A stretch of DNA of 64,000 nucleotides from Spirosoma arboris (GCF_009754945.1 NZ_WPIN01000004.1:62001-126000), one strand, 5' to 3'. Positions 8,575 through 17,722 are shown, counted from the first letter of the stretch. Translations and numbers: made by a program. The notes: a model not told the origin generated them from the sequence alone.

Positions 8575-9210
8575 TTGACAGACGTATTCACTACACATGT
8601 TCCTCCGATGGCTATCGAGTACTGCCATCAACTGTTGCAGCACTATAAATTTCGCTTCCGAATTGTAAAGCCCCGCCGAACACGTCTGGGGGACTTTCGA
8701 GTGCTGCCACATAATCAGACCCAGATTACGGTCAATACGAATTTAAATCTTTACGCATTTCTAATTACCTATGTGCATGAAGTAGCTCATGCCGCTGTGC
8801 ATCAACAAGGTGTGATGCAGCGTAGAGTAAGACGAGTGAAACCACATGGTAAAGCCTGGCAAACAGCCTTTCAGCAACTTATGCAACCGTTATTGATTGA
8901 GGCTGTTTTCCCAACAACCATACTACGTCCACTTCAGCACTATATGGCCAAGCCTGGTGCCACAACATATGCAAATCCGTCGCTAATGACAGCATTGCGG
9001 CAATTTGATGACAATCCAAAAGAGGTTATTGATGAGGATCGAGTGTTACTTCGAGATGTATCGGAGGGGGAGGCTTTTCAATTAGCTCAAAAGACCTATG
9101 TACGAGGTACGTTGCGAAGGACTCGCGTCGTTTGTAAGGAAGTAGCTTCGGGGAAATCGTACGCAATTCTGGCTCATGCCTGGGTTTCAATAATGAGCAA
9201 TGATGAATGA
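8575..9210 (+). CDS. SprT-like zinc metalloprotein
   Basis: A 211-residue protein whose N-terminal half is SprT-like: YVHEVAHAAVH gives the zinc motif HExxH (H68, E69, H72), with a further histidine H91 in KPHGKAWQ that completes the site in SprT/SPRTN-type domains. The family includes DNA-protein crosslink proteases in eukaryotes; bacterial members are poorly characterised. The C-terminal part lacks the Cys-rich zinc ribbon seen in some relatives. The start shown is a TTG; an ATG at 8608 would shorten it by 11 residues without touching the domain. Its end overlaps the start of porU by 11 bases, suggesting cotranscription. Confidence 0.75.
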   Translation: MTDVFTTHVPPMAIEYCHQLLQHYKFRFRIVKPRRTRLGDFRVLPHNQTQITVNTNLNLYAFLITYVHEVAHAAVHQQGVMQRRVRRVKPHGKAWQTAFQQLMQPLLIEAVFPTTILRPLQHYMAKPGATTYANPSLMTALRQFDDNPKEVIDEDRVLLRDVSEGEAFQLAQKTYVRGTLRRTRVVCKEVASGKSYAILAHAWVSIMSNDE

Positions 9211-9310
9211 TAAATGCAAGATAAAACACAGCTTACAAAGATGGGGAAAGCAAACTGGCGGAAAATGGCCGTTCGTGTTACTCATCATTCATCATTTATT
9301 AGTTATCATT
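9187..9310 (+). repeat. TGATGAA-word palindrome overlapping the start of porU
   Basis: Left arm around 9187-9216 (GCAATGATGAATGATAAATG) and right arm 9281-9310 (CATCATTCATCATTTATT, then AGTTATCATT) are reverse-complementary words. The same word and layout occur in the gap at 27089-27169. Here the element covers the end of the SprT-like gene and the first codons of porU, so it is coding rather than intergenic. Confidence 0.65.
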
Positions 9311-12300
9311 TCTTCTTCGAAAGCCCAGTCTGTATTGCGTGAGGGCATATGGGTGAAGATTGGTGTTACAGAGTCTGGTGTTTATCGACTCACCCAAGCC
9401 CAATTGGTTCAATTTAATCCCGCTTTTGCTACCATCGACCCGAGACGACTGAAGCTCTATGGCAATGGTGGAGCGACATTACCGCAGCCCAATGCAACGG
9501 CTCGACCAGCAGACTTAGTCGAAAATGCAATCCAGGTATCGGGTGAAGCCGATGGGCGGTTCGATGCAGGTGATGCGCTGCTGTTTTTCGGGCAAAGCCC
9601 TCATGTGGTGCGTTATGATTCAACGACTAAGCGCTTCACGCACCAAATTAATCCCTACACTGACACAACCTTTTATTTTCTGACAATCGGGAGCTCCAAT
9701 GGCTTGCGCATCGCTGATCGCCCGGCTGGTTCATTAGGGGCCACACCTTCTGTTACCACTTTTGATGATTATCAATTCCATGAACTGGATTTGTTGAAGC
9801 TTCCGGCTGTACGATCTGGACGGGAATGGCTCGGCGAATATCTGACTACCGATACAACCAAAGTTGTTTCGTTTGATGTACCAGGAGTTGTAGCTAATAC
9901 ACCGGTTAGGCTAGCAGCGTCAGTTGTGGCTGGGGCTACCATATCTACCCAATTTAGAGTTCAACTCAATGATCAGTTGGTGGGAACAATGCCCATGACA
10001 TCCATTTCTGGTTATGAATATGACTACCAGGGTATAGCTCGGGCAGACACCTTTCTAACTAAACTAACAACTGCCGACAGTCCAATCCGGCTTGCCATTA
10101 CATTTCGGAAAAACGGTTTGTATTCAGCGCAAGGCTATCTGAATTACTTGTCAGCACAGTTTCGGCGTGAACTTCGTCAGTATGATAAGCCAACATGGGT
10201 ACGTCGATTATCCGCTGGTCAGTATACTATAAAGCAGGCTACTACTAGTTTGCGCGTGTGGGATGTAACGAATCCGCTCGCGCCTATATCACAGACTTAT
10301 ACCCTTTCATCTGCGCAGGAGGCTGGCTGGATAACTACTCGAACTAGTGACTATTTTTTATTCACAGATGCGCAACTTTTATCACCAGTAGCATTGGTAA
10401 CAGTCGCCAATCAGGACTTGCATAGTCAGAATACACCAGATTTGATAATAGTAAGTCCGGCTGCCTGGTTGGACCAGGCGGAGCGATTGGCTAAATTTAG
10501 GCGTGAACACGACCAGTTATCTGTTCTGGTTGTGACAACCCAACAGGTTTATAATGAATTTGGATCAGGACAAGCCGATCCAACGGCCATTCGGGATATG
10601 GCTCGCTACTTTTACCAGAAGCAACCCGCTAAACTTCGATATCTGCTGCTTTTCGGCGATGCTACTTATGACTATCGGAACATTTCGAGCCAACTTAGTT
10701 TGACCCAATTGGCCAACATGGTTCCCGTGTACGAAAGTCGGGAATCATTACATCCGGTTTTGAGCTACTCATCCGACGATTATTTCGGATTTATGGACAC
10801 CAACGAAGGCGAATGGCCAGAGACGGGAACAGGCGATTATCTGTTAGACATCGGTGTAGGGCGATTACCCGTAAAATCGTTGGATGAAGCTCGAACAATG
10901 GTCGATAAGCTCATTCGATATAGTTCAGACGCATCGTTAATAGGCGATTGGCAAACACGGGTTATGCTTATTGCTGACGATGGTGACTATAACATTCACC
11001 AGCAGGACGCTGACCTGCTGGCCAGAAATATTGAAAAAATTGGGCCTGCCTATCGGCCAGAACGGGTATTTCTGGACGATTACCCGCAGGAAAATACGTC
11101 GGATGGTCAGAAAGCACCGGTTGTCAATCAGCTTATCAACCAGGCAGTTACTGATGGGCGACTCATTATCAATTACAGTGGACATGGGGGCGTAATAGGT
11201 CTTGCTGATGAACAAGTGGTAACCCTTCAGGATATTCTTTCCTGGAAAAATGGCCGACTCCCTTTATTTGTGACAGCTACCTGCCAGTTCGGACGATATG
11301 ACGATCCTAATGTTAATTCAGGCGCGGAGTTGACCCTGTTAAGTCGAACAGGCGGAGGCATTGGCCTCTTAACGACGACCCGACCCGTTTATGCAAACAC
11401 GAATCTGCTTTTAAATGAAGCATTCTACAATACTGTTTTTACGCCAACTAATGGCCAAATGCCTCGTTTAGGTGATGTGATGCGGGGTACAAAAAATAAT
11501 AGTTTAAGTGGTCCCGTTAATAGGAACTTCGCGCTTCTGGGTGATCCATCCATGCAACTAGCGTATCCGCAGGCACAGGCAGTACTTACGCAGGTAAACG
11601 GCAAGACTGTGACAACTGCCCGTCAGGATACGCTTAAAGCTTTACAAACAGTTGAATTAACGGGCGAAATTCGTCAGCAAACCCAACGATTAGCCGATTT
11701 TACGGGTACTCTTCGGTTATCACTATACGATAAAGCAATAACTCATACGACACTTGGGTCTGAAGCTGGGAGTCCTAAAATGACTTATCAGGCGTTTAGT
11801 AACCCGATCTTTACGGGTCAGGTACCTGTACAGCAAGGCCGGTTTGTTGTCCGCTTTACAATACCGAAAGATATTGATTATACGGTCGGGCTTGGTAAAC
11901 TGTACTTATATGCAGTAAAATCGGATAGTTTATTAGAGGCAAACGGGAGTTATGATAGCTTACTGATAGGTGGCAGCGTTTTTGCTGACAGTATTGATAC
12001 ACAACCACCCGTGGTGAAACTAGCTATATTGGGAGGGACTACTACAGGCGATATTGTTCATTGCGTTGGGCCAGATATTTCCTTGATTATCAGTCTTTCA
12101 GATAATCGAGGGATAAATATTGCCCGATCAGGTCTAGGGCATGAGTTGACAGCCCAATTGGATAATCAATCAGCAGTTGTATTAAATGAAAGTTATGTTG
12201 CCAATAGCTCTGACGGGCGCCAGGGAGAAGCACAATATACCTTTCGAAATGTAGCACCAGGCACCTATACGATTTGGGTCAAAGCGTGGGACATTAACAA

Positions 12301-12661
12301 TAATTCCAGCGAGGGCGCGTTGACCATAGTAGTTTCTGAGCGGCCAGGCTTAGCTTTGCGGGTGTTGCAGGCGAATCCAAATCCGGTAGTTGCTCAAACA
12401 ACGCTAACGGCTGAACTCAATCGTTCGGGCGAACCACTTGACTGGACGTTGGGTATATATGATCTCAATAGTCGATTGCTCAACCAGCAAACCGGTCAGT
12501 GTACCAACTGCGATGCTATAGTAAATGTTGGCGTATGGAACGGTCTGACAGACTCTGGACAGCCGGTATCAAATGGCCTATATATTATCCGACTGGAAAT
12601 TCGTTCGGCAAGTGATGGCTCAACAACCATTGGCACTAGCCGAATTGTACTAACAAAATGA
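9200..12661 (+). CDS. porU: Type IX secretion system sortase PorU (peptidase C25)
   Basis: A 1153-residue protein matching PorU in length (about 1150) and layout. PorU is the surface sortase of the type IX secretion system: it cuts the C-terminal domain from secreted cargo and joins the new C-terminus to A-LPS or another carrier. The gingipain-like catalytic domain holds NYSGHGG with His662 and FVTATCQFGRYDD with Cys695, the C25 dyad. The last 80 residues have the T9SS-type CTD pattern (NGLYIIRLEI...RIVLTK), as in PorU itself. The hydrophobic signal core LLIIHHLLVII is encoded by a palindromic repeat arm; a GTG at 9275 would give a more classical signal peptide than the ATG at 9200. It is directly followed by porV, its attachment-complex partner. 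Confidence 0.93.
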   Translation: MMNDKCKIKHSLQRWGKQTGGKWPFVLLIIHHLLVIISSSKAQSVLREGIWVKIGVTESGVYRLTQAQLVQFNPAFATIDPRRLKLYGNGGATLPQPNATARPADLVENAIQVSGEADGRFDAGDALLFFGQSPHVVRYDSTTKRFTHQINPYTDTTFYFLTIGSSNGLRIADRPAGSLGATPSVTTFDDYQFHELDLLKLPAVRSGREWLGEYLTTDTTKVVSFDVPGVVANTPVRLAASVVAGATISTQFRVQLNDQLVGTMPMTSISGYEYDYQGIARADTFLTKLTTADSPIRLAITFRKNGLYSAQGYLNYLSAQFRRELRQYDKPTWVRRLSAGQYTIKQATTSLRVWDVTNPLAPISQTYTLSSAQEAGWITTRTSDYFLFTDAQLLSPVALVTVANQDLHSQNTPDLIIVSPAAWLDQAERLAKFRREHDQLSVLVVTTQQVYNEFGSGQADPTAIRDMARYFYQKQPAKLRYLLLFGDATYDYRNISSQLSLTQLANMVPVYESRESLHPVLSYSSDDYFGFMDTNEGEWPETGTGDYLLDIGVGRLPVKSLDEARTMVDKLIRYSSDASLIGDWQTRVMLIADDGDYNIHQQDADLLARNIEKIGPAYRPERVFLDDYPQENTSDGQKAPVVNQLINQAVTDGRLIINYSGHGGVIGLADEQVVTLQDILSWKNGRLPLFVTATCQFGRYDDPNVNSGAELTLLSRTGGGIGLLTTTRPVYANTNLLLNEAFYNTVFTPTNGQMPRLGDVMRGTKNNSLSGPVNRNFALLGDPSMQLAYPQAQAVLTQVNGKTVTTARQDTLKALQTVELTGEIRQQTQRLADFTGTLRLSLYDKAITHTTLGSEAGSPKMTYQAFSNPIFTGQVPVQQGRFVVRFTIPKDIDYTVGLGKLYLYAVKSDSLLEANGSYDSLLIGGSVFADSIDTQPPVVKLAILGGTTTGDIVHCVGPDISLIISLSDNRGINIARSGLGHELTAQLDNQSAVVLNESYVANSSDGRQGEAQYTFRNVAPGTYTIWVKAWDINNNSSEGALTIVVSERPGLALRVLQANPNPVVAQTTLTAELNRSGEPLDWTLGIYDLNSRLLNQQTGQCTNCDAIVNVGVWNGLTDSGQPVSNGLYIIRLEIRSASDGSTTIGTSRIVLTK

Positions 12662-12711
12662 TTTAAAAAGACTTAAAATCATCTCATTTTTTCTAATCCA
12701 ACGATTCATTG

Positions 12712-12719
12712 TAATTTTG
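12712..12719 (+). promoter_or_regulatory. Possible -7 element of porV
   Basis: TAATTTTG matches TAnnTTTG, 60 bases before the porV ATG; a T-rich run (TTTTTT, 12687-12692) sits at the -33 distance. Just upstream, 12659-12683, a weak hairpin ATGATTT...AAATCAT follows the porU stop. Confidence 0.4.
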
Positions 12720-12779
12720 ACCACACAGTACTGCCATTCTCACCATAACCAGTTGCTGTCGTTGACCAACTCTCTTTGT

Positions 12780-13961
12780 ATGAAGCGCAATTTTTTCCGT
12801 GTTCTTCTCGGCGTTTGTTTTTGTTTTCCTTTCGTCGTATCTGCTCAAACTACTCTTAACGGCACACCGCTAAATGTCCCAACATCATCGGTTCCCTTTC
12901 TAAACTTTACGCCCGATGCTCGTTCGGGTGCATTGGGAGAAGCAGGGGTAGCGCTTGGTGATGTCGATGCCAACGCTGTTTTCTGGAATCCGTCGAAATT
13001 AGTCTTTGCCAAGCAGAGCTCTGGCGGCTCAATTTCATACACACCTTGGTTGCGAAACCTAATTGGTGACATGTATTATACGTACCTGAGTGGCTATGGA
13101 AAAGTAGGTAAAAACTCTGTCGTCTCTGGTTCGTTGATGTATTTCGACCTGGGAACGGTTGATTTCACAACAGCACAAGGCGTAGCAGCTGGTACATTTA
13201 ATTCCAGGGAGTATGCAATTACGGCTTCGTTTGCGCAGCGGCTTTCGCAAAATTTTTCACTTGCCGTCGACCTTAAGTACCTGAACTCTAACCTTGCAGC
13301 AGGCGGAGCTAACGTAGGTCTTAAGCCGGGGACAACTGCAGCTGCCGACATTAGTGCCTATTACCATAATGAAGCACGAGATAATGCGACAGGCAAAGGT
13401 GTTGGCTGGGCATTTGGGGGAATGATTTCGAATCTTGGTGGCCGGATCAACTACGGTGGAACCCAAAGCTACTTTATCCCGACTAACCTCCGCTTGGGAA
13501 CCAGCCTTACCTTATACGCAGACCAATACAATAAATTTAATTTTGTATTGGACGCTAATAAACTAATGGTGCCAACTCCAAACGTTGTGAATGGTGTCAA
13601 CCTGAATGCCAATAAAAATTATTTCGATTCGGTATTTGGTTCGTTTGCCGATGCACCCGGCGGGTTTAGCGAAGAATTAAAAGAAATCACGATATCGACC
13701 GGTGTAGAATATTGGTATAACGACCAGTTTGCCGCCCGTATTGGTTATTTTAATGAATCGAACGAGAAGGGAGGGCGTAAGTACGTTACAACCGGTATCG
13801 GACTTCGGCTCCAGCAGCGATTTGGCATTGACTTCTCTTATCTGGTTCCAATAAAGCAAGGCAGCCCATTAGCAGATACTTTCCGGATTTCATTATTGTT
13901 GAACTTTAATAAAGGAAATCGGGTAGGCGACGACGAAGCCGTAACAGACGATTCTAACTAA
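12780..13961 (+). CDS. porV: Type IX secretion outer-membrane protein PorV
   Basis: A 393-residue outer-membrane beta-barrel of the FadL-like fold with the PorV/LptO signature: signal peptide ending VVSAQ, then FLNFTPDARSGALGEAGVAL and NAVFWNPSKLVFA near the N-terminus, which is the hallmark of PorV/PorQ family proteins. PorV shuttles T9SS cargo from the SprA translocon to PorU for CTD removal and anchoring. Aromatic and glycine-rich beta strands run to a C-terminal FRISLLLNF. The frame can be extended upstream to 12717, but the ATG at 12780 gives a clean signal peptide. Its position right after porU supports the assignment. Confidence 0.92.
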   Translation: MKRNFFRVLLGVCFCFPFVVSAQTTLNGTPLNVPTSSVPFLNFTPDARSGALGEAGVALGDVDANAVFWNPSKLVFAKQSSGGSISYTPWLRNLIGDMYYTYLSGYGKVGKNSVVSGSLMYFDLGTVDFTTAQGVAAGTFNSREYAITASFAQRLSQNFSLAVDLKYLNSNLAAGGANVGLKPGTTAAADISAYYHNEARDNATGKGVGWAFGGMISNLGGRINYGGTQSYFIPTNLRLGTSLTLYADQYNKFNFVLDANKLMVPTPNVVNGVNLNANKNYFDSVFGSFADAPGGFSEELKEITISTGVEYWYNDQFAARIGYFNESNEKGGRKYVTTGIGLRLQQRFGIDFSYLVPIKQGSPLADTFRISLLLNFNKGNRVGDDEAVTDDSN

Positions 13962-13965
13962 AATC

Positions 13966-14056
13966 AAAGAACGAAAGAGCGAACGAGTGCAAGAGTGAAA
14001 AACCATCCGGTTTGGTTCGCTCTTGCACTCGTTCGCTCTTTCGTTCTTTCACTCTT
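13966..14056 (+). repeat. GAACGA/GTGCAAGAG-word palindrome
   Basis: Left arm 13966-14005 and right arm 14013-14056 are near-perfect reverse complements about 40 bases long, built from AAAGAACGAAAGAGCGAACG and AGTGCAAGAGTGAA. It fills the whole gap between porV and the M16 gene and ends 3 bases before the ATG at 14060. No U-tract follows, so a classical terminator is not evident, although an RNA stem of this size would be very stable. Confidence 0.85.
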
Positions 14057-14059
14057 AAT

Positions 14060-15340
14060 ATGACGCTCGATAGAACCCAATCGCCTGCATTTCAGGCGAT
14101 TCACGAAATACACTTACCTTTAGTTCAATCCCATCGTTTAGATAATGGCATTCCGCTCCATTTGATCGCCGTTGACCAGCAGCCCGTACTTCGCCTGGAA
14201 TGTATGTTTGATGCGGGTACCTGGTATGAGCAAGTGCCCAGTAGCGCCTTCTTTGCCATGAAGATGTTGTCGGAAGGAACAACTTCCCGCTCATCTGCCC
14301 AGATTAGTGAATACGTGGATCGTTACGGAGCATTTCTGGAATTAAATAGTGGTCCCGATCGCGCCAGTATCGTTGTTCATTGTTTGACGAAATTTCTGCC
14401 TGATGTGTTGCCGCTTTTGCGTGATATTCTCAACGAGCCAACCTTCCCTCAGAAAGAATTAGACGACCTGAGAAATATTACACTCCAGAATTTACGGGTT
14501 AATTACGAGAAAAATGCCTACCTCGCGGGCGTTTTATTTCGCGAAAAACTCTTCGGAGCTGATCATCCCTATGGGCGCAGCCAACGCCCTGAAGCCGTTG
14601 AGCAACTTACGCGCGAAGGTGTTGTCGGGTTTTATGAACGAGTCATTCGAAATCGGCAGTTTCAGATTATTCTGGCCGGACAGGCTACCGAAAATGAAAT
14701 TCTGCTAATTAATCGTTCTTTGGGGCAACTGCCTATTCGAACCGATAATCTACCTGGCTTTGCGGGTAATCTGCCAGTAGATAATGAGTTGCCATTGCTA
14801 GCCGAAAAGCCCGATAGTGTGCAATCTTCCATTCGATTAGGCCGGCGATTGTTTACCCGATCTCATCCCGATTTTTTCAGGATGCTGGTTACAAATGAAG
14901 TACTAGGAGGCTATTTCGGTTCGCGATTGATGAAGAATATTCGTGAAGAGAAAGGGTTTACCTACGGCATTTCATCGAATATGCCCTCATTTCGCCGTGA
15001 CGGTTATTTCCTGATTGGTACAGATGTTAATAAAGAAAACACACAGGAAACACTAGATGAAATTCGGAAGGAAATTCATGTTCTTCAAACCGAGTTAGTC
15101 TCTGAAGATGAGCTGGAAACGGTGAAAAACTATATGGCTGGCGAATTTGTTGGTTCGCTTAATACGCCATTTGAGATTGCAGATCGTTATAAAGTGATTT
15201 TGTTGGATGGAATGTCGGCCGATTTTCTGACGACATATATTCAAAAACTCCGGGCGGTTACGCCCACTGATATTATAGTAATGGCCACCCGCTATCTGGC
15301 CGATGGAAGCTTGAATGAAGTAGTTGTTGGTGGTAAATAA
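14060..15340 (+). CDS. M16 family peptidase homologue lacking the zinc motif (R/Y-type subunit)
   Basis: A 426-residue, two-domain M16B-type protein. Where catalytic members have HxxEH before the F-K-G-T sequence, this one reads FFAMKMLSEGT, so both histidines and the glutamate are gone. The second half keeps REEKGFTYGISSN, the Arg/Tyr pair that binds substrate in the non-catalytic partner of M16B heterodimers. The inference is a non-catalytic subunit that needs a zinc-bearing partner; none is encoded next to it, although such pairs are usually adjacent. A longer open frame from 14012 would start inside the palindrome and is rejected. The substrate is unknown; M16 enzymes often degrade peptides in the periplasm or process precursors. 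Confidence 0.85.
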   Translation: MTLDRTQSPAFQAIHEIHLPLVQSHRLDNGIPLHLIAVDQQPVLRLECMFDAGTWYEQVPSSAFFAMKMLSEGTTSRSSAQISEYVDRYGAFLELNSGPDRASIVVHCLTKFLPDVLPLLRDILNEPTFPQKELDDLRNITLQNLRVNYEKNAYLAGVLFREKLFGADHPYGRSQRPEAVEQLTREGVVGFYERVIRNRQFQIILAGQATENEILLINRSLGQLPIRTDNLPGFAGNLPVDNELPLLAEKPDSVQSSIRLGRRLFTRSHPDFFRMLVTNEVLGGYFGSRLMKNIREEKGFTYGISSNMPSFRRDGYFLIGTDVNKENTQETLDEIRKEIHVLQTELVSEDELETVKNYMAGEFVGSLNTPFEIADRYKVILLDGMSADFLTTYIQKLRAVTPTDIIVMATRYLADGSLNEVVVGGK

Positions 15341-15392
15341 GGGCTCTTTATGCTTAAAATTGGTGTATTAAACCGTTTTGTGGATTAAAAAG

Positions 15393-15424
15393 ATTGGCCG
15401 TTTAGTAACAATCCCTTAATTTTG
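15393..15424 (+). promoter_or_regulatory. Promoter of plsY
   Basis: ATTG at 15393-15396, a 20-base spacer and TAATTTTG at 15417-15424 make a good Bacteroidota promoter, leaving a leader of about 70 bases before the plsY ATG at 15500. Confidence 0.65.
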
Positions 15425-15499
15425 GGGTTACATTCCCTTTACAGGGCTAATCACTACGTAGGTTAGGCTCTTTATCCAGCAACCAGTTCTTAACTTTTA

Positions 15500-16153
15500 T
15501 TGATGAACGTCCTAATTATTATCGTTACTACGGTAGTAGCTTATTTGTTGGGGTCCATTCCCTCTGCCGTTTGGTACGGTCAGGCATTTTTTGGTCTTGA
15601 TATTCGTGAATATGGTAGTGGCAATGCTGGCGCTACCAACACCTTCCGGGTTTTGGGCAAACGGGCTGGAACTATAGTCATGTTGCTGGACGTGTTGAAA
15701 GGCTATACTGCAGCTATTTTATCTACCCTGCTCTGGTATGCCGATGTTATTACAGTCAACGAAATTCTGACGTTTAAAATCGTTTTCGGGCTGGTTGCCG
15801 TAATTGGACACTTATACCCAGTTTTCGCCAATTTTAAAGGAGGTAAAGGGGTGGCAACATTGCTGGGAATGATGCTGGCAACGCATCCAGAAATGGCAGC
15901 CGTTTGTATCGGTATTTTTCTACTGGTAGTTATTGCTTCGCAATATGTATCGTTGGGCTCTATTATGGCTGCATTGGCTTTTCCGGTTCTGTTGCTATTG
16001 CAGATCTTCGGTCAAAAAGAGAATCCGATACTCATTGTATTTGGCTTCGTTGTTTTTCTGCTCGTTGTTTTCACACACCAGAAAAATATTGGCCGATTAT
16101 TACGTGGCGAAGAAAGTCGTACGATTCTAATTCGGTTTCGGAAAAAGCATTAA
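15500..16153 (+). CDS. plsY: Glycerol-3-phosphate acyltransferase PlsY
   Basis: A 217-residue inner-membrane enzyme that transfers an acyl group from acyl-phosphate to glycerol-3-phosphate, the first step of phospholipid synthesis. All three PlsY motifs are visible: YLLGSIPSAVW at the N-terminus, REYGSGNAGATNTFRVLGK for the phosphate, and NFKGGKGVATLLG in the middle, followed by FTHQKNIGRLLRGEE near the end. Five to seven hydrophobic helices. It has its own promoter and a GC-rich hairpin after the gene. Length is normal for the family. Confidence 0.95.
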   Translation: MMNVLIIIVTTVVAYLLGSIPSAVWYGQAFFGLDIREYGSGNAGATNTFRVLGKRAGTIVMLLDVLKGYTAAILSTLLWYADVITVNEILTFKIVFGLVAVIGHLYPVFANFKGGKGVATLLGMMLATHPEMAAVCIGIFLLVVIASQYVSLGSIMAALAFPVLLLLQIFGQKENPILIVFGFVVFLLVVFTHQKNIGRLLRGEESRTILIRFRKKH

Positions 16154-16183
16154 GCTAATTAACCTTATTCCAGTATAAATCAA

Positions 16184-16221
16184 CGCCCCGTCGTTGCGCG
16201 AAAAGGCGTAACTTCGGGGCG
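16184..16221 (+). terminator. Bulged GC-rich hairpin after plsY
   Basis: CGCCCCG (16184-16190) pairs with CGGGGCG (16215-16221), and inside it GTTGCGC pairs with GCGTAAC around GAAAAG. It is followed by ACTTTTG, a weak U-tract. Probably the plsY terminator. Confidence 0.55.
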
Positions 16222-16228
16222 AACTTTT

Positions 16229-16305
16229 GAGATGTATGATATAAGATGTATGATGTATAAAGTTCGGATACATCATACATCTTATATCATACGTCATACA
16301 TCTTA
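16229..16305 (+). repeat. GATGTATGAT-word palindrome upstream of the M20 gene
   Basis: Left arm 16229-16258 (AGATGTATGATATAAGATG...) and right arm 16268-16304 (ATACATCATACATCTTATAT...) are almost perfect reverse complements. The element ends 3 bases before the ATG at 16308. A single arm of the same word (ATACATCAT, CATACATCAT) is found at 21997-22022. Confidence 0.85.
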
Positions 16306-16307
16306 GC

Positions 16308-17669
16308 ATGACTAACTACCTTGAAGCCAATAAGCAACGATTTTTAGATGAGTTGCTTGACTTACTCCGAATTCCATCGGTTTCGGCCGATTCAACGTTC
16401 AAAGGCGATGTGCGCCGAGCTGCCGAATTTGTCAGAGATAAATTAACGGCTGCTGGTTTAGATAAGGCCACTTTATACGAAACACCGGGCCATCCGGTTG
16501 TTTATGCCGAAAAAATTGTGGACTCTACCCGGCCAACTGTTCTGGTATATGGTCACTACGATGTTCAACCGGCCGATCCCTATGAACTCTGGAATTCACC
16601 TCCTTTTGAACCAACTATTCGCAACGAACGGATTTATGCACGGGGCGCCTGTGATGACAAGGGACAATTTTACATGCATATCAAAGCCATCGAAGCCATG
16701 GTCGCTACGGATGGTCTACCCTGCAATGTGAAGGTAATGATTGAAGGAGAAGAAGAAGTTGGCTCCGATCATCTTGGCACATTTGTAAAGGAAAATCGCG
16801 ATATGCTTAAGGCCGATGTGATTCTAATTTCGGATACGAGCATTATTTCAAATGAAACACCTTCGCTCGAAATGGGCCTTCGTGGTTTATCTTACGTAGA
16901 AGTGCAGGTAACGGGTGCGAATCGTGATCTGCATTCGGGGGTGTATGGTGGGGGAGTAGCCAATCCAATTAACGTCTTATGTGAGATGATAGCGTCGCTT
17001 CACGATGAGAATGGACGTATTACCATACCGGGCTTTTATGATAAAGTTGTTGATTTAAGTGATGTTGAACGGGCTGAATTAGCAAAAGCACCGTTTGACC
17101 TGGATGAATACAAGCAAGATCTGGGCATTAATGATGTAATGGGTGAAACTGGCTACTCAACCAATGAGCGTACCTCGATCCGACCAACATTAGACGTCAA
17201 TGGCATTTGGGGTGGTTATACTGGCGAAGGAGCTAAAACGGTACTACCCTCCAAGGCATCTGCCAAAATCAGCATGCGCTTAGTACCCGATCAAACACCG
17301 GATGAAATTACGGAAATGTTTACGGCGCATTTTAAGTCGATCGCTCCTGCAGGTGTGACTGTTACGGTTGTGCCCCACCACGGTGGTATGCCTTATGTGA
17401 CTCCTATTGATTCTGTTGAATTTGAAGCTGCCAGCAAAGCGTTTGAAGAAGCCTGGGGTAAAAAACCTATTCCAACTCGGGGCGGAGGCAGTATCCCAAT
17501 TACAGCTTTGTTTGAACAGGAACTTGGTATTAAGTCAATTCTCATGGGTTTCGGCCTGGACAGTGATGCCTTGCATTCGCCAAATGAAAGCTATGGCCTT
17601 TTTAACTTCTATAAAGGCATCGAAACCATTCCTTATTTCTATAAACATTACGCAGCTCTTAAACAGTAA
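16308..17669 (+). CDS. M20 family dipeptidase
   Basis: A 453-residue metallopeptidase of the M20 (carnosinase/CPG2-like) family. The expected metal and catalytic residues are all present: H83 and D85 in YGHYDVQP, D116 in CDDKGQ, the glutamate run E148-E150 in EGEEEVGS, D176 in SDTS, and H423 in DALHSPNE. The dimerisation (lid) domain sits between roughly residues 190 and 350. The product most likely cleaves dipeptides in the cytoplasm; no signal peptide is seen. The exact substrate is open. It stands alone behind a palindromic repeat, with no visible promoter box. Confidence 0.9.
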   Translation: MTNYLEANKQRFLDELLDLLRIPSVSADSTFKGDVRRAAEFVRDKLTAAGLDKATLYETPGHPVVYAEKIVDSTRPTVLVYGHYDVQPADPYELWNSPPFEPTIRNERIYARGACDDKGQFYMHIKAIEAMVATDGLPCNVKVMIEGEEEVGSDHLGTFVKENRDMLKADVILISDTSIISNETPSLEMGLRGLSYVEVQVTGANRDLHSGVYGGGVANPINVLCEMIASLHDENGRITIPGFYDKVVDLSDVERAELAKAPFDLDEYKQDLGINDVMGETGYSTNERTSIRPTLDVNGIWGGYTGEGAKTVLPSKASAKISMRLVPDQTPDEITEMFTAHFKSIAPAGVTVTVVPHHGGMPYVTPIDSVEFEAASKAFEEAWGKKPIPTRGGGSIPITALFEQELGIKSILMGFGLDSDALHSPNESYGLFNFYKGIETIPYFYKHYAALKQ

Positions 17670-17722
17670 TCGTTCTTCAGGAAGTCGCAGAAACCTGCCT
17701 GGGTTTAATCCCTCTTTTCTCT

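Noticed and set aside
12717..12779. N-terminal extension of the porV frame
   Set aside because: It would add residues before a standard signal peptide and covers the region of the -7 element; the ATG at 12780 is better.
14012..14059. Extended frame of the M16-like gene
   Set aside because: It starts inside the palindromic repeat and adds residues with no family support.
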